Source: a virus
DNA: 53,593 nucleotides
Virus record (IMG/VR): IMGVR_UViG_3300007513_000053
Coordinates: 1-53,593 of that record
Strand: one strand, 5' to 3'
Shown: positions 8,622 to 17,079 of the stretch, piece by piece
How the letters are laid out: each line of letters begins with the position of its first letter
Position numbering within the stretch: position 1 is the first letter of the stretch
Notes under the pieces: model-generated
Database searches by the model: none
What the model saw: the letters and a program-made list of their open reading frames with translations, nothing else
Told to the model about the DNA's origin: nothing
Position numbers and translations under genes: made by a program

Positions 8622-9275
8622 ATGCCTTTACTTGGACAAGCGAGTGGTGGTTTTACTGAGAGTTCTTCAGCACTAAGAATCCTGCATGTTGGTATTCGTA
8701 ATACCATAGGTGTTCTCACTGCTGATAGTTTCACTTCGGTCAACCCCATTAATTCTGCTGCTGCTGCTCGCAACAGTAGCCAGTGTGATACAACTAAGCT
8801 CGGTGTACTGAGCGGTGCTGTTTGTATTGCACGACCCGATGAGGGTTCTAACTATGTCGGTGGTGTTACAGCCGTAGCCTCTAAGGTTCAAGGTATGTAT
8901 CCACTTGGTGTTTTCATTAACTCAGCCAACGGTAACTCTTTTGAGAATACCCCCGGAACTGCTTCTGGAAAAGGCCCCTATGTGTCTGCACAGGGTTGCT
9001 ATGCGAATTCTCTTTATGAGACTTCTCAGCAAAATGCTACTACTGCTCTCACTTATGCAGTTGGTGATTGTCTTGGAACCAGCCCTAATGGATTTCTTAC
9101 CAATGCACAGGCTGGACACGCTTCTGAAAGCTGGGAATGCCATGCAGGTGGAACCGTATTAGTGTTTGGTGTTGGTATTAATACTGCTGTTCCAGCAGAC
9201 TATACTATTATTGGTATTGTTAAGATGCCACCTGATTCAACCCAAAACGAATTGGTCTACGACCAGCGTATCTAA
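8622..9275 (+). CDS. Putative head decoration or minor capsid protein
   Basis: A 217-residue protein, rich in Gly, Ala, Ser, Thr and Asn, with few charges and predicted beta structure. Start at ATG 8622 with TTAGGAGAAT leader. It lies 16 bases before the major capsid gene and in its own transcription unit after a terminator, an arrangement typical of a highly expressed decoration protein. It contains several cysteines, unusual for a surface protein. I do not recognise a named family, so the role is from composition and position. Confidence 0.5.
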   Translation: MPLLGQASGGFTESSSALRILHVGIRNTIGVLTADSFTSVNPINSAAAARNSSQCDTTKLGVLSGAVCIARPDEGSNYVGGVTAVASKVQGMYPLGVFINSANGNSFENTPGTASGKGPYVSAQGCYANSLYETSQQNATTALTYAVGDCLGTSPNGFLTNAQAGHASESWECHAGGTVLVFGVGINTAVPADYTIIGIVKMPPDSTQNELVYDQRI

Positions 9276-9290
9276 AAGGAGGATTGAAAT

Positions 9291-10166
9291 ATGTCTACTG
9301 TTTCAAATGCTGTGAAGCAAAAAATCATTTCTGAATATATCAAAACTCCACAGGGTCGTGCGAAACTCGCTGCCTCTATGACTCAGCCTCTGAGAACCCG
9401 TAGAGATTATACAGCGGTTGGTCGTAAGACTTTCCTTGTGGAACAACTGCCTGATGGTGCTTTGCCAATCTATGACAAAGACCCCGATGTTACAGCTTAT
9501 GTTGTTGGTGAAGAAGGACAAAACATCCTTGCCGTCACAAAGCCTCGTAGGGTAATCTTTCCATTGTTTGAGATTGCATCCAATCCTGAAATCCCTCTGA
9601 CCCAAATCAAAGAAAGACGATTCGATCTTATTGAGAGAGCGCAAGATTTGGCAAGAGCGCAGATCCAAGCTGCTGAAGACGAGCGAGTTTTCGCTGTTCT
9701 TGATAGCATTGCTACCAACGGATTTGACTCTATTGCTGCTGGAACCAACGCAGACCTTCCTGTCGTTGCTCCTTTGAGCGGTGCTGTTCTTGCTGATGCT
9801 TTTGCATTGATCGAACGACACGACTTGAGAGTAGCCAGAGTGTTTATGAATGCCCGTGACTATGCTGACATCCGTAAGTTTGGTCGTGACATTCTGGATA
9901 TCGAAAGCCAAGCAACATTGTTGAAGACTGGTCTTCAAGCTACCCTTTGGGGAGCGCAGATCATTACTTCTCGTCTTGTTCCTGTTGGAACAGTCTATGT
10001 TTGCTGCGAGCCGGAAATGTTCGGACGTATCCCCGTTCGTACAGAATTGACGGTTCTTTCTGCCGATGATCCAAAAGCTCGTACTATCGGATTCTCAGTC
10101 TTTGAAAATCTTGGTATTGGTGCTTACAACCCAAGAGGGTTGGCGAGACTTGTAATCACTCGCTAA
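9291..10166 (+). CDS. Major capsid protein (HK97 fold)
   Basis: A 291-residue protein with an AAGGAGG ribosome site. It resembles compact HK97-fold capsid proteins: an N-terminal helical arm (residues 1-40), a segment with FLVEQLPDGALPIYDKD, the long spine-helix region RRFDLIERAQDLARAQIQAA (about 107-126), a P-domain with VFMNARDYADIRKFG, and a terminal strand GLGIGAYNPRGL-like segment ending LVITR. It forms the icosahedral shell and is probably processed with help from the protease upstream. A strong terminator follows. Confidence is high from pattern and place between scaffold and neck genes. Confidence 0.85.
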   Translation: MSTVSNAVKQKIISEYIKTPQGRAKLAASMTQPLRTRRDYTAVGRKTFLVEQLPDGALPIYDKDPDVTAYVVGEEGQNILAVTKPRRVIFPLFEIASNPEIPLTQIKERRFDLIERAQDLARAQIQAAEDERVFAVLDSIATNGFDSIAAGTNADLPVVAPLSGAVLADAFALIERHDLRVARVFMNARDYADIRKFGRDILDIESQATLLKTGLQATLWGAQIITSRLVPVGTVYVCCEPEMFGRIPVRTELTVLSADDPKARTIGFSVFENLGIGAYNPRGLARLVITR

Positions 10167-10191
10167 ATCACAATCGTGATTTTCACAATGG

Positions 10192-10220
10192 GGGCTGGAT
10201 CATTTGATCCAGCCCTTTTT
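10192..10220 (+). terminator. Intrinsic terminator after the major capsid gene
   Basis: Perfect 11-bp stem GGGCTGGATCA/TGATCCAGCCC (10192-10202 with 10205-10215) followed by TTTTT. A smaller 7-bp stem (10165-10171 with 10176-10182) sits between the stop codon and this hairpin. Confidence 0.9.
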
Positions 10221-10506
10221 ACTTTTCTTGTCTGTGGGATCTCAGAAATAAGAGTTTCAAATCTTTCTTGGAAAAATCTTTATTTTTCTCAATTGGAAGT
10301 TCGGAGCCTGCCTCACACAAGGGCGATTTTTTCTGCCACCCTTTTCAATAGGGGGTTTATACCAATCCCTTATTGATAGAGGAGTATGCAAATCTCAATC
10401 TTAGGGATTGCTGGTTTTCTTCATACCTTAGAATCTCTATGTCACTTCTCAACTATTTCATAGCTTCTCAACTGCTACAAAAAGTTCATTCTTAGGAGAA
10501 TAGAAA
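10221..10506 (+). promoter_or_regulatory. Leader region before the fibre gene
   Basis: The gap after the capsid gene is about 340 bases. After the terminator I see no credible gene. It holds a TTTATAC box (10356-10362), a 10-base direct repeat CTTCTCAACT at 10445-10454 and 10464-10473 (19-base period), and the AGGAGAAT ribosome site. It probably carries the promoter and 5' leader of the next gene; no clear -35/-10 pair can be fixed. Confidence 0.4.
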
Positions 10507-13500
10507 ATGGCTAATTTTACCGATCAAATTCAAGTATTTAAAGACGGAGAGCTTAAAAATGCTAAGGCTGGTGATACCGTCACCCAAACAATGGAAACAG
10601 TCCTTCAGGATTTAAAATCTCGCTCTATCACGAACGAAGCATCACAAAACATTCTTGTTCATCAGGGAGATGTTGCAAATTCCGTTCTGGTAAAATTGCC
10701 AGCCACTGGAGGAGCCTCTAAAGGTTTTGCTGTTCAAGATAGTGGTAACTCTACTTTATTTGGAGTTGCAACCGATGGACAGGTAACTGCTACTCAGTCA
10801 ATGGAAATCACAGGGAATGTACAGATTGGTGGTAATCTTGAAATCACAGGCTCCCTTGTCTCTGCTTCTACTGAGCAGTTAAATTTCGGTGACAACATCA
10901 TAGCTTTGAATTGGTCAGAGTATGCTTCCCATGACCCCGGTTCTGCTGCTGGTATGGTGATGTCAACTGCTTCTGTAGAAGATGGTAGTACTGGTAATGC
11001 CATTAAAGATGCGGTTGCTACTTCTGTTGCAGGTACTGGTTCGGATGGTCCTATTGTTACAGTAACTGGCAATGTCGCTGCTCGTTATGGTGATGATGTC
11101 CTCGTTGCGCTCGTTAAGTGTAAGAAGGAAGAGTATGATGGTTATTATTTGGTAAAGAATGCTACCCATGCTGCTGGTACTACCACCATTGAGTTTTACG
11201 GAACAAATGGAACAGCATTGCCAGCCGATCTACCATTTTGCAGTAAGGATTTGGCTGCCACCGCTAATGTGGTGGATGCTGATACTAAAATCCAACGTGT
11301 GAAGGTTTCTGCTCTGGCTACCAGTGGTTCTGGTGCAGGAAAGGCATTGACCGATGCTGGTGGTGCAATTGCTGCTGGAGAATTAGCAATTCTTAAGAAT
11401 TGCCTAAGCAAAGCCACTGCTGTTGGTAGTTGGGTGAAGGTTGGAGACACTTCTGGTGTTACTATTCAAGAAACCTACGATAACGGGAACGGTACGCTGG
11501 CAACGGCTGCTGGTTCTGCTAAACCACTTGCTATTACATTGGGTCAAGATGGTAGTGGAGTTACTATTGATGGTAGTGGTGGTGTTAAAGGTAAATTCCT
11601 TGTTGGTAACACCAATGCTGTAAAAGAAATTTTGCTCAAATCTGATTTGAATAATGCTGATGCTATTATCCTTCAAGCAGTAAATGCTGCTGGTGAAATC
11701 CATTTGAAGCAACAAGGCAACTCTGAGTTAAAGGTTCAGGCTAACATAGTGACCGCTCGTAAGGATCTTACCATTGGTCAAAATCTCAGTGTAACAGGAA
11801 CATCCGATCTTAATGGTGTTACTGCTGCTGGAGATATTACTTTTGATACTGCTGCTTCTCATCAGAAAATCGAAAAGGCTGCTGGTGTAAATGACAAGAA
11901 TTTAGGGATTGAGTATTCTGGTGCAGGTGCGTTGAAAATCCTATCCACAGGTTCTCAAGCTGCTGGTGGTCTTTGGATTGAAGGTCAAGCTGCTGCTACG
12001 AAAATGGTTGTGCAAGCTCATAATGATGCAGAGATTCGTATGGGTAATGCAGCAGCAGACACTCAAATCAAGATGCTTTTTGATGGTAGTACGGCTGCTA
12101 ATGAGGTGCTTACTATTGAGAGTGCAGGAACCAGAGCAGCAAATAATCAGGGTGCATTGGAGTTAAAAACTTCTGGTGGTCTTTTTATGGAAAGTACAAG
12201 TACTGATGCAAATGGGTACTATTCTAAAGCTGCTGGTATTATGAATTTGGTATCTACAAAGGCTTCAGCCGATGCTATTAAGATCGAAGCCACTGCTGCT
12301 GATAGTACTGTTGCCGTCAGAGTTAATGGTGCAGATAAATTAAAAGCCTCTGCCACAGATGTTTCTACCACAGTAACTTTTAAGCCAAACGATGTGGCGA
12401 TCAATGGTAATAAATTCACTGTTAGCAATGCTGGTGTTACTTCCATCCAAGGTGCGGTGACGGTTGGTGCTTCTGGTGGTTCTGCTGGTGTTGATCTCAC
12501 GGCTTACGGAGATACTAACGGTTCTCTTTTCAAATGGGATCAGGCTTCTAACACTGTATTACTCACTGGTGCTGCACTCACTCAAACAGGTGCAGGTGTT
12601 GTCGCTTTCACTGGTGAAGTGAGATCCAGTGCAGCAGCAGCCCTAACCTTTAATTCTGCTGCTGCTGCTCAACAGACCATTGAAAGAGTTGCTAATGCTG
12701 ATGATAAAGGTCTTAATATCTTCCTTACTGGAAATCAAGATACCCTGATGGATATCAAGGCAGAGGGGAATACTGATCTTGCAATGCGATTTAATACTCC
12801 TAATGGTGGTATTAAGGCTGTAGCAAAAGGTAAGATTGAGTTAAACTCTAATAAAGCTGATGTTAATGCTATTACACTCGTCAATCAGAATGCTGGTGGT
12901 GGTATTGATATAGATGCGAAGAGTGCTGGTTTTGATCTACTTTCAACAGGTCTGGTAAATCTTGTTTCCAGTTCAAACAGTCAAGATTTTACTATTCAAC
13001 ACACTGGTACTGCTGGTAAAGATTTAAAAGTAATCTGTGTTGATGGCTCTGTTAAGATGCAATCTGGAGAGGCTGATGCTGCTGCTATTAGTATCCAAGC
13101 TACTGCTGCTGCCAGTGGTATGGATCTGGACTGTGGTTCTGCTGGTTTTAACCTGCTGTCTACTGGTGGTGCTGTTTCTATAACAGGACAATCTGGAGCC
13201 ACAATTGCTACTACCATAGCTGATTCTGATATAACAATTCAGGCTGCTGGCGGTGGTACAAACAATATTACTCTCAACTCTGCTGGAAACGAAGCCAATG
13301 CTATTGACTTAAATGCTACTGTTGGTGGTATTACTGCTGATGCTGCTGCTGCTATAGCATTGACTGCTGGAACCACTCTTACCACAGCCTCCACTGGAAA
13401 CACGTTGTGTACTGCTGTTGCTTATGAGGTTAATGCTTCTGGAAAGCTGACCTTAGATGGTGGGAAAAATGCCGCCAATGCTGTTCATATTGTAAGCGAT

Positions 13501-14469
13501 GATACTGCTGGTGGTGTTCGTATAGAATCGAAAGGTGGTGGTATCAATGGTACTTCTACTGCTGGTGGTTCGATACAGTTTAATGCTACACAGGCTGCTT
13601 CTCAGTTTACAGTAGCTTCTGCTGCTGATGCTCAAGATTTGAAGATTGAGGTTACTGGAGCTACAGATTCTTCTGTATTGGTTCTTTCCTCTGGAACCAG
13701 TGCTACTGAGGCTATTAAGATGCACTCTTCTGCTGGTGGTATTGAATTGACTGCTGCTGCAAAGTATAGTGTCGATGCTACTGCTGAAGCTACCATTATT
13801 GGTCAACATGCCAGTGATGATGCAATTCTTTTTAGAGCCTCAAATGCTGCTGGTGCTATAAAGGCTCAAGTTGGTGGTAATGGTGCTGCAAACGTAGAAC
13901 ATCTAACAAGAGTAGATGCTTTTGTTGTTCGTTCTAAGTATATTGAGATGGAGAAAAAGACTCACGGTAGACAAAATGCAGAAGCTAACTATCCAGTACA
14001 GACTAATAAAAATCTCAAAGTAGAAAAGCAACTTGACCAAGGAATGATTGTCTTTATCGGTCACGATGAAGAAGCCATTGAGACTGCTGGTGGTGGTAGT
14101 GGTGAGACTGTTGTTTACAAAGCTTGTCAGCAAAACGGTAATACGGATTCTGATAAGGGAAATGCAGGTTCTATGCGACCAATGGGTGTTCTGATGGAAG
14201 ACTCAGATGGAAGCAACTGGGTAGAGAAGAAGGTCTGTATGGTTCCCGGCTCTCTGGTTCCAATGAAATTTGCTGGTGGAAATCCAGTAATAGATGACAT
14301 TGGAAAGGCTGTGTTCATGTCTGCTACCAAGGGATGTGTTACAAAAACTGCTCCAAGTACTGCTGGTGAAGTTTGGGTTGTGGGGTATATTGCTTCCATT
14401 GCTAATGTCTCTGTTGGTGTTTATATGTGCATCTTCCAACCAAGCTTCAGATCACTTATCAGAACCTAA
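10507..14469 (+). CDS. Large repetitive fibre-like virion protein
   Basis: A 1320-residue protein. After a helical start (residues 1-60) comes GNVQIGGNLEITGSL (about 100-115), a beta-helix type motif seen in phage fibres and appendages. Then there are about 1000 residues of degenerate repeats rich in Ala, Gly, Ser, Thr and Asn (for example AAGG, SAGFxLLSTG, DAxAI.I.A). The last about 145 residues (1175-1320) change character: MIVFIGHD...GKAVFMSATKGCVTKTAPSTAGEVWVVGYI resembles a DUF2190-type capsid-decoration fold. Its place directly after the major capsid gene suggests a head fibre rather than a tail fibre; this is inference. Codon use is strongly skewed to GCT and GGT. A UUCG-loop terminator follows. 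Confidence 0.6.
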   Translation: MANFTDQIQVFKDGELKNAKAGDTVTQTMETVLQDLKSRSITNEASQNILVHQGDVANSVLVKLPATGGASKGFAVQDSGNSTLFGVATDGQVTATQSMEITGNVQIGGNLEITGSLVSASTEQLNFGDNIIALNWSEYASHDPGSAAGMVMSTASVEDGSTGNAIKDAVATSVAGTGSDGPIVTVTGNVAARYGDDVLVALVKCKKEEYDGYYLVKNATHAAGTTTIEFYGTNGTALPADLPFCSKDLAATANVVDADTKIQRVKVSALATSGSGAGKALTDAGGAIAAGELAILKNCLSKATAVGSWVKVGDTSGVTIQETYDNGNGTLATAAGSAKPLAITLGQDGSGVTIDGSGGVKGKFLVGNTNAVKEILLKSDLNNADAIILQAVNAAGEIHLKQQGNSELKVQANIVTARKDLTIGQNLSVTGTSDLNGVTAAGDITFDTAASHQKIEKAAGVNDKNLGIEYSGAGALKILSTGSQAAGGLWIEGQAAATKMVVQAHNDAEIRMGNAAADTQIKMLFDGSTAANEVLTIESAGTRAANNQGALELKTSGGLFMESTSTDANGYYSKAAGIMNLVSTKASADAIKIEATAADSTVAVRVNGADKLKASATDVSTTVTFKPNDVAINGNKFTVSNAGVTSIQGAVTVGASGGSAGVDLTAYGDTNGSLFKWDQASNTVLLTGAALTQTGAGVVAFTGEVRSSAAAALTFNSAAAAQQTIERVANADDKGLNIFLTGNQDTLMDIKAEGNTDLAMRFNTPNGGIKAVAKGKIELNSNKADVNAITLVNQNAGGGIDIDAKSAGFDLLSTGLVNLVSSSNSQDFTIQHTGTAGKDLKVICVDGSVKMQSGEADAAAISIQATAAASGMDLDCGSAGFNLLSTGGAVSITGQSGATIATTIADSDITIQAAGGGTNNITLNSAGNEANAIDLNATVGGITADAAAAIALTAGTTLTTASTGNTLCTAVAYEVNASGKLTLDGGKNAANAVHIVSDDTAGGVRIESKGGGINGTSTAGGSIQFNATQAASQFTVASAADAQDLKIEVTGATDSSVLVLSSGTSATEAIKMHSSAGGIELTAAAKYSVDATAEATIIGQHASDDAILFRASNAAGAIKAQVGGNGAANVEHLTRVDAFVVRSKYIEMEKKTHGRQNAEANYPVQTNKNLKVEKQLDQGMIVFIGHDEEAIETAGGGSGETVVYKACQQNGNTDSDKGNAGSMRPMGVLMEDSDGSNWVEKKVCMVPGSLVPMKFAGGNPVIDDIGKAVFMSATKGCVTKTAPSTAGEVWVVGYIASIANVSVGVYMCIFQPSFRSLIRT

Positions 14470-14494
14470 TCTTAGGAACCTGATTGATTAAAAC

Positions 14495-14523
14495 AAAGCC
14501 CCTTCTTCGGAAGGGGCTTTTTT
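14495..14523 (+). terminator. Intrinsic terminator with UUCG tetraloop
   Basis: 11-bp stem AAAGCCCCTTC/GAAGGGGCTTT (14495-14505 with 14510-14520), closed by a C(TTCG)G tetraloop, followed by T residues. A very stable hairpin 25 bases after the fibre stop codon. Confidence 0.9.
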
Positions 14524-14590
14524 ACTTTTGGGGGTATATTGGTACTCAGTCAATAACTTCCCCTTTGTGAAAAGTAGGAGAATGTGAAAT

Positions 14591-15022
14591 ATGTTGGATT
14601 TAAGTGGAAAAGATGGTGAAGATGTAAGGATTGGTTTGGGTGAGGCAATTCTTCGTTTGATTCGTGTTCAATTCCAAGAACACATGCAATTTGGAGATGA
14701 GCTAAATCAGAACATTGAAGAGACAACCATTTTGACAGAGGCTCTTAATCAGTATGAATTAGTGATCTCTTTTGCTTGTGACATAGACGGGGATGGTATT
14801 CCTGATACCACGATGAAGCTAATCGCTAAGTCAGCAGAGACAAAAGTGAAGAAGGGAGTGTCGTGTTGTAGGATAAAACATAAAAATCCTCTGTCTGACA
14901 CACAAACTTTTGCACCTTCTATCAATCTCAGCGGTATTATAGGACAGAAATCGGAGGAAGAAGAACCTCCAAAGAAAAAACCTGTCCGTAAAAAGAGGAC
15001 ATCCAATAGGAGAAAGAAATGA
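14591..15022 (+). CDS. Hypothetical protein with a Ca-binding-like loop and basic tail
   Basis: A 143-residue protein of unknown family. It has an N-terminal helical region, then DIDGDGIPDT near residues 60-70, which matches the DxDxDGxxD calcium-loop pattern, and a basic C-terminus (PPKKKPVRKKRTSNRRKK). AGGAG lies about 10 bases before ATG 14591. Its stop overlaps the next start by 4 bases (ATGA), so translation is probably coupled to the membrane protein downstream. Confidence 0.5.
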   Translation: MLDLSGKDGEDVRIGLGEAILRLIRVQFQEHMQFGDELNQNIEETTILTEALNQYELVISFACDIDGDGIPDTTMKLIAKSAETKVKKGVSCCRIKHKNPLSDTQTFAPSINLSGIIGQKSEEEEPPKKKPVRKKRTSNRRKK

Positions 15023-15321
15023 TCCCAAGTCTCACCGTACTTGTCTTTTGTTATGGGCTATGCTTTGGCTTTATGAACAAACTTCCTTTCCTTCACGGAA
15101 AGAACGATTGGTTGGATAAGCTGTTGCAGTGTTCCTATTGTATGGGTTTTCACTGCGGTTGGCTGGCTTGGCTCTTTTCATATTTTATGACAGGGATGCC
15201 AGAAATGGATGCCCTTACAGTGGCTCCTTCTCTTATCGTGTGGGCTTTCTCTGCTGCTGCTTTTTGCTACGCTGTTGATGTTATCATTCAGTATCTTGAG
15301 AGCCAGACTTTGGAGGGGTAA
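15019..15321 (+). CDS. Small membrane protein, DUF1360-like
   Basis: A 100-residue protein with three hydrophobic stretches (about 2-20, 42-58, 68-90) and the motif LLQCSYCMGFHCGW, which fits the DUF1360 family (cysteine pair followed by GFxxG). The family is seen in phages and spore formers and its biochemical role is unknown. The start overlaps the preceding stop by 4 bases. It is an inner-membrane protein candidate in a head operon, perhaps an accessory gene rather than a structural one. Confidence 0.65.
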   Translation: MIPSLTVLVFCYGLCFGFMNKLPFLHGKNDWLDKLLQCSYCMGFHCGWLAWLFSYFMTGMPEMDALTVAPSLIVWAFSAAAFCYAVDVIIQYLESQTLEG

Positions 15322-15816
15322 ATGCCCATAGCTATTAAGCCTGTTACAGCAGCCACAGGGGTCATCTCTCTCCCTCCGCAGACACAATTGATAAACCCCT
15401 CCCTATTGTCCAATGCAGTGCTTATAGACTTGGGTTTTGACCCTGCTAACCTTCCCAATCCTTTCTTGTACCCACAGGGAATGGCAGTCTCTTTAGTAGA
15501 CAATGGCAGTGGTACAGCTATTTTGATCCCTACAGATATTTCAACGGCTTCTAATTTCTTCGGATTTCTTGTGAATGATACTTCTCATACCGCAGCCAGA
15601 ACGGAAGTAGCAGCCCTTAGAGGGTCGGAAGTTGTTTTATTTGGAGAAGCAGCAATGGCTTTTTCTACGGGGGATCAGGTTTTTTTATCAGAAGTTGTGG
15701 GTAGGGTGACTAATGTTCCACCTTCCTCTTCGGGAAATACGAGTGTTAGGGTTGGGTTTTGTTTTAGTACAACAAAATTCGTTCTTAATACGGACAGTAG
15801 AGTGAAACTAAGATAA
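15322..15816 (+). CDS. Putative capsid decoration-like protein (DUF2190-like)
   Basis: A 164-residue protein starting directly after the previous stop (TAAATG). The C-terminal half contains EVVLFGEAAMAFSTGDQVFL, then SEVVGRVTNVPPSS, a pattern seen in capsid-stabilising DUF2190-type proteins and in the end domain of the 10507 fibre protein. It is predicted to be a beta-rich, head-surface protein. The resemblance is by pattern, not by search. The stop overlaps the next start (TAATG). Confidence 0.45.
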   Translation: MPIAIKPVTAATGVISLPPQTQLINPSLLSNAVLIDLGFDPANLPNPFLYPQGMAVSLVDNGSGTAILIPTDISTASNFFGFLVNDTSHTAARTEVAALRGSEVVLFGEAAMAFSTGDQVFLSEVVGRVTNVPPSSSGNTSVRVGFCFSTTKFVLNTDSRVKLR

Positions 15817-16082
15817 TGTCAGAACCTCAATATAAAGTGAAAATAGGAAAAACAGCCTCCCTTGTTGGACTTTATGCCAATGCTTTTAGGGTGGTGGAAG
15901 ATCCAGACACTCCTTCTGATTGTTTTCTGGACTTTCTTCTCACTTCTCCCGTAGAAAAAGCTGCTTATGTAGTTACAAGGGTGCGGTTGAGAAAAGAATT
16001 TCTATCAGAGGTAGCTTCACATCTGGCAAAAAACTTCTCTTTGGATCTACTCAAACGGATTAAGAGTGATCAAGTACATTGA
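15816..16082 (+). CDS. Small DUF3467-like protein
   Basis: An 88-residue protein. The layout YANAFRV....DCFLDFLL....AAYVVTRVRL..EFLSEVASHLAKNF resembles DUF3467, a small bacterial and phage family of unknown function (N-terminal YAN.V.V, DF.LDF, then a V.SRV strand and a helix). TAATG overlap with the preceding gene indicates translational coupling. The assignment is tentative. Confidence 0.5.
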   Translation: MSEPQYKVKIGKTASLVGLYANAFRVVEDPDTPSDCFLDFLLTSPVEKAAYVVTRVRLRKEFLSEVASHLAKNFSLDLLKRIKSDQVH

Positions 16083-16122
16083 TACCTCGGTACTATGATA
16101 AAAATGTAAATGTGAAATCAAT

Positions 16123-16136
16123 AGGAGGTTGCTTTG
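16123..16136 (+). promoter_or_regulatory. Ribosome binding site fixing a TTG start
   Basis: AGGAGG at 16123-16128, 5 bases before TTG at 16134. No in-frame ATG lies nearby, so this site decides the start of the next gene. Confidence 0.7.
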
Positions 16137-16961
16137 AGCAGCATTATTTTTAAGAGGGGAGAGTTTCATACCTTCAAGGCTACGACCAAGATTCATCTTG
16201 GTAAATTTGAAATGGATATATTTGAAGGGGATATTGTTGAATATGACGGACAGACCTTGAAATTCTCTGGAGAGACTTATTCTTTAGGGTCACTGAAAGC
16301 AGCCGTGAAACTTGGTTGGTTCGTAGCCGAAGAGGATAATGTCTCTACATATATCCCTAAATCCGCAGATATAAAAATCCGTCCAGCTACCAGTGCTGAT
16401 GGAAAACGTGGGGAGCCTATGTCTGTCCAATCAGTCTCTGATGAGGAGAAGGTTGTGGGGAGAGTGGGAGAAAAGGCTGTTAAGAGAACCACCACAACGC
16501 ATACAGATGATGCCGTTTCCGTTGGGAAAATTAAAACAGCAGCCAAGCAGAGTACTACACTCACCAGTGCTTCTCAGATAGCCAGTGAGATTAACAAACT
16601 GGACAACACACCACCTCCAAAGGTTGAATTAAACAACCCCAAGACCGCTACAGGGGATGTTTCAGAACCCCTTACTGGAGAGGACTTGGTAGAGTTGCTT
16701 CCTGATGCAGCTAAAGCCAAGACCACCAAGAAGAAAGCTACCAAAAAAACCACCAAGGCTTCCAATGAGAAGATTGTGAAAACCCCCATTGGTAATATCA
16801 CTTGGAATTTAGGTCAGCATTGGACAAAGAGAGCCAAGATCATTGTTGAAGAATATAGTAGTAATCCGAAAGTTTTAGAAGCCCTTTTAGCAGTTGAGAG
16901 CAATGGGGTAAAACAGAGAGTTGAGAGAACACTCAGAGATCAGAGAACAAAGGCTGGTTGA
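16134..16961 (+). CDS. Putative virion protein with basic linker
   Basis: A 275-residue protein with a TTG start chosen from the strong AGGAGG. The N-terminal about 75 residues (KIHLGKFEMDIFEGDIVEYD...AVKLGWFV) form a compact beta domain of a kind found in phage head-neighbouring genes. Then a Thr/Ser/Lys-rich linker with TKKKATKKTTK, and a C-terminal helical segment (about 225-275: NLGQHWTKRAKIIVEEYSSN). I do not know a named family. The last gene of its transcription unit; a terminator follows. Confidence 0.45.
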   Translation: MSSIIFKRGEFHTFKATTKIHLGKFEMDIFEGDIVEYDGQTLKFSGETYSLGSLKAAVKLGWFVAEEDNVSTYIPKSADIKIRPATSADGKRGEPMSVQSVSDEEKVVGRVGEKAVKRTTTTHTDDAVSVGKIKTAAKQSTTLTSASQIASEINKLDNTPPPKVELNNPKTATGDVSEPLTGEDLVELLPDAAKAKTTKKKATKKTTKASNEKIVKTPIGNITWNLGQHWTKRAKIIVEEYSSNPKVLEALLAVESNGVKQRVERTLRDQRTKAG

Positions 16962-16982
16962 GAAGGCATTCTTCCTAAAGCC

Positions 16983-17020
16983 AAGACCTCATCCTCTTTA
17001 TGTGGGTGAGGTCTTTTTTT
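16983..17020 (+). terminator. Intrinsic terminator
   Basis: 12-bp stem AAGACCTCATCC/GGGTGAGGTCTT with one G-T pair (16983-16994 with 17004-17015), then a T run to 17020. It closes the first head operon. Confidence 0.85.
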
Positions 17021-17079
17021 ATCGTTATTTCTCCGATACTTCTATTAGTCATAGATAGGTAGTAATCGAAAAGGATTTT

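Noticed and set aside
10176-10376. 66-codon + strand frame after the capsid gene
   Set aside because: It runs through the terminator hairpin, has no ribosome site, and its translation reads as noncoding.
10507-14469. Repeats in the fibre gene as CRISPR or a diversity-generating system
   Set aside because: They are degenerate coding repeats with no constant spacers, and no reverse transcriptase or template repeat is visible.
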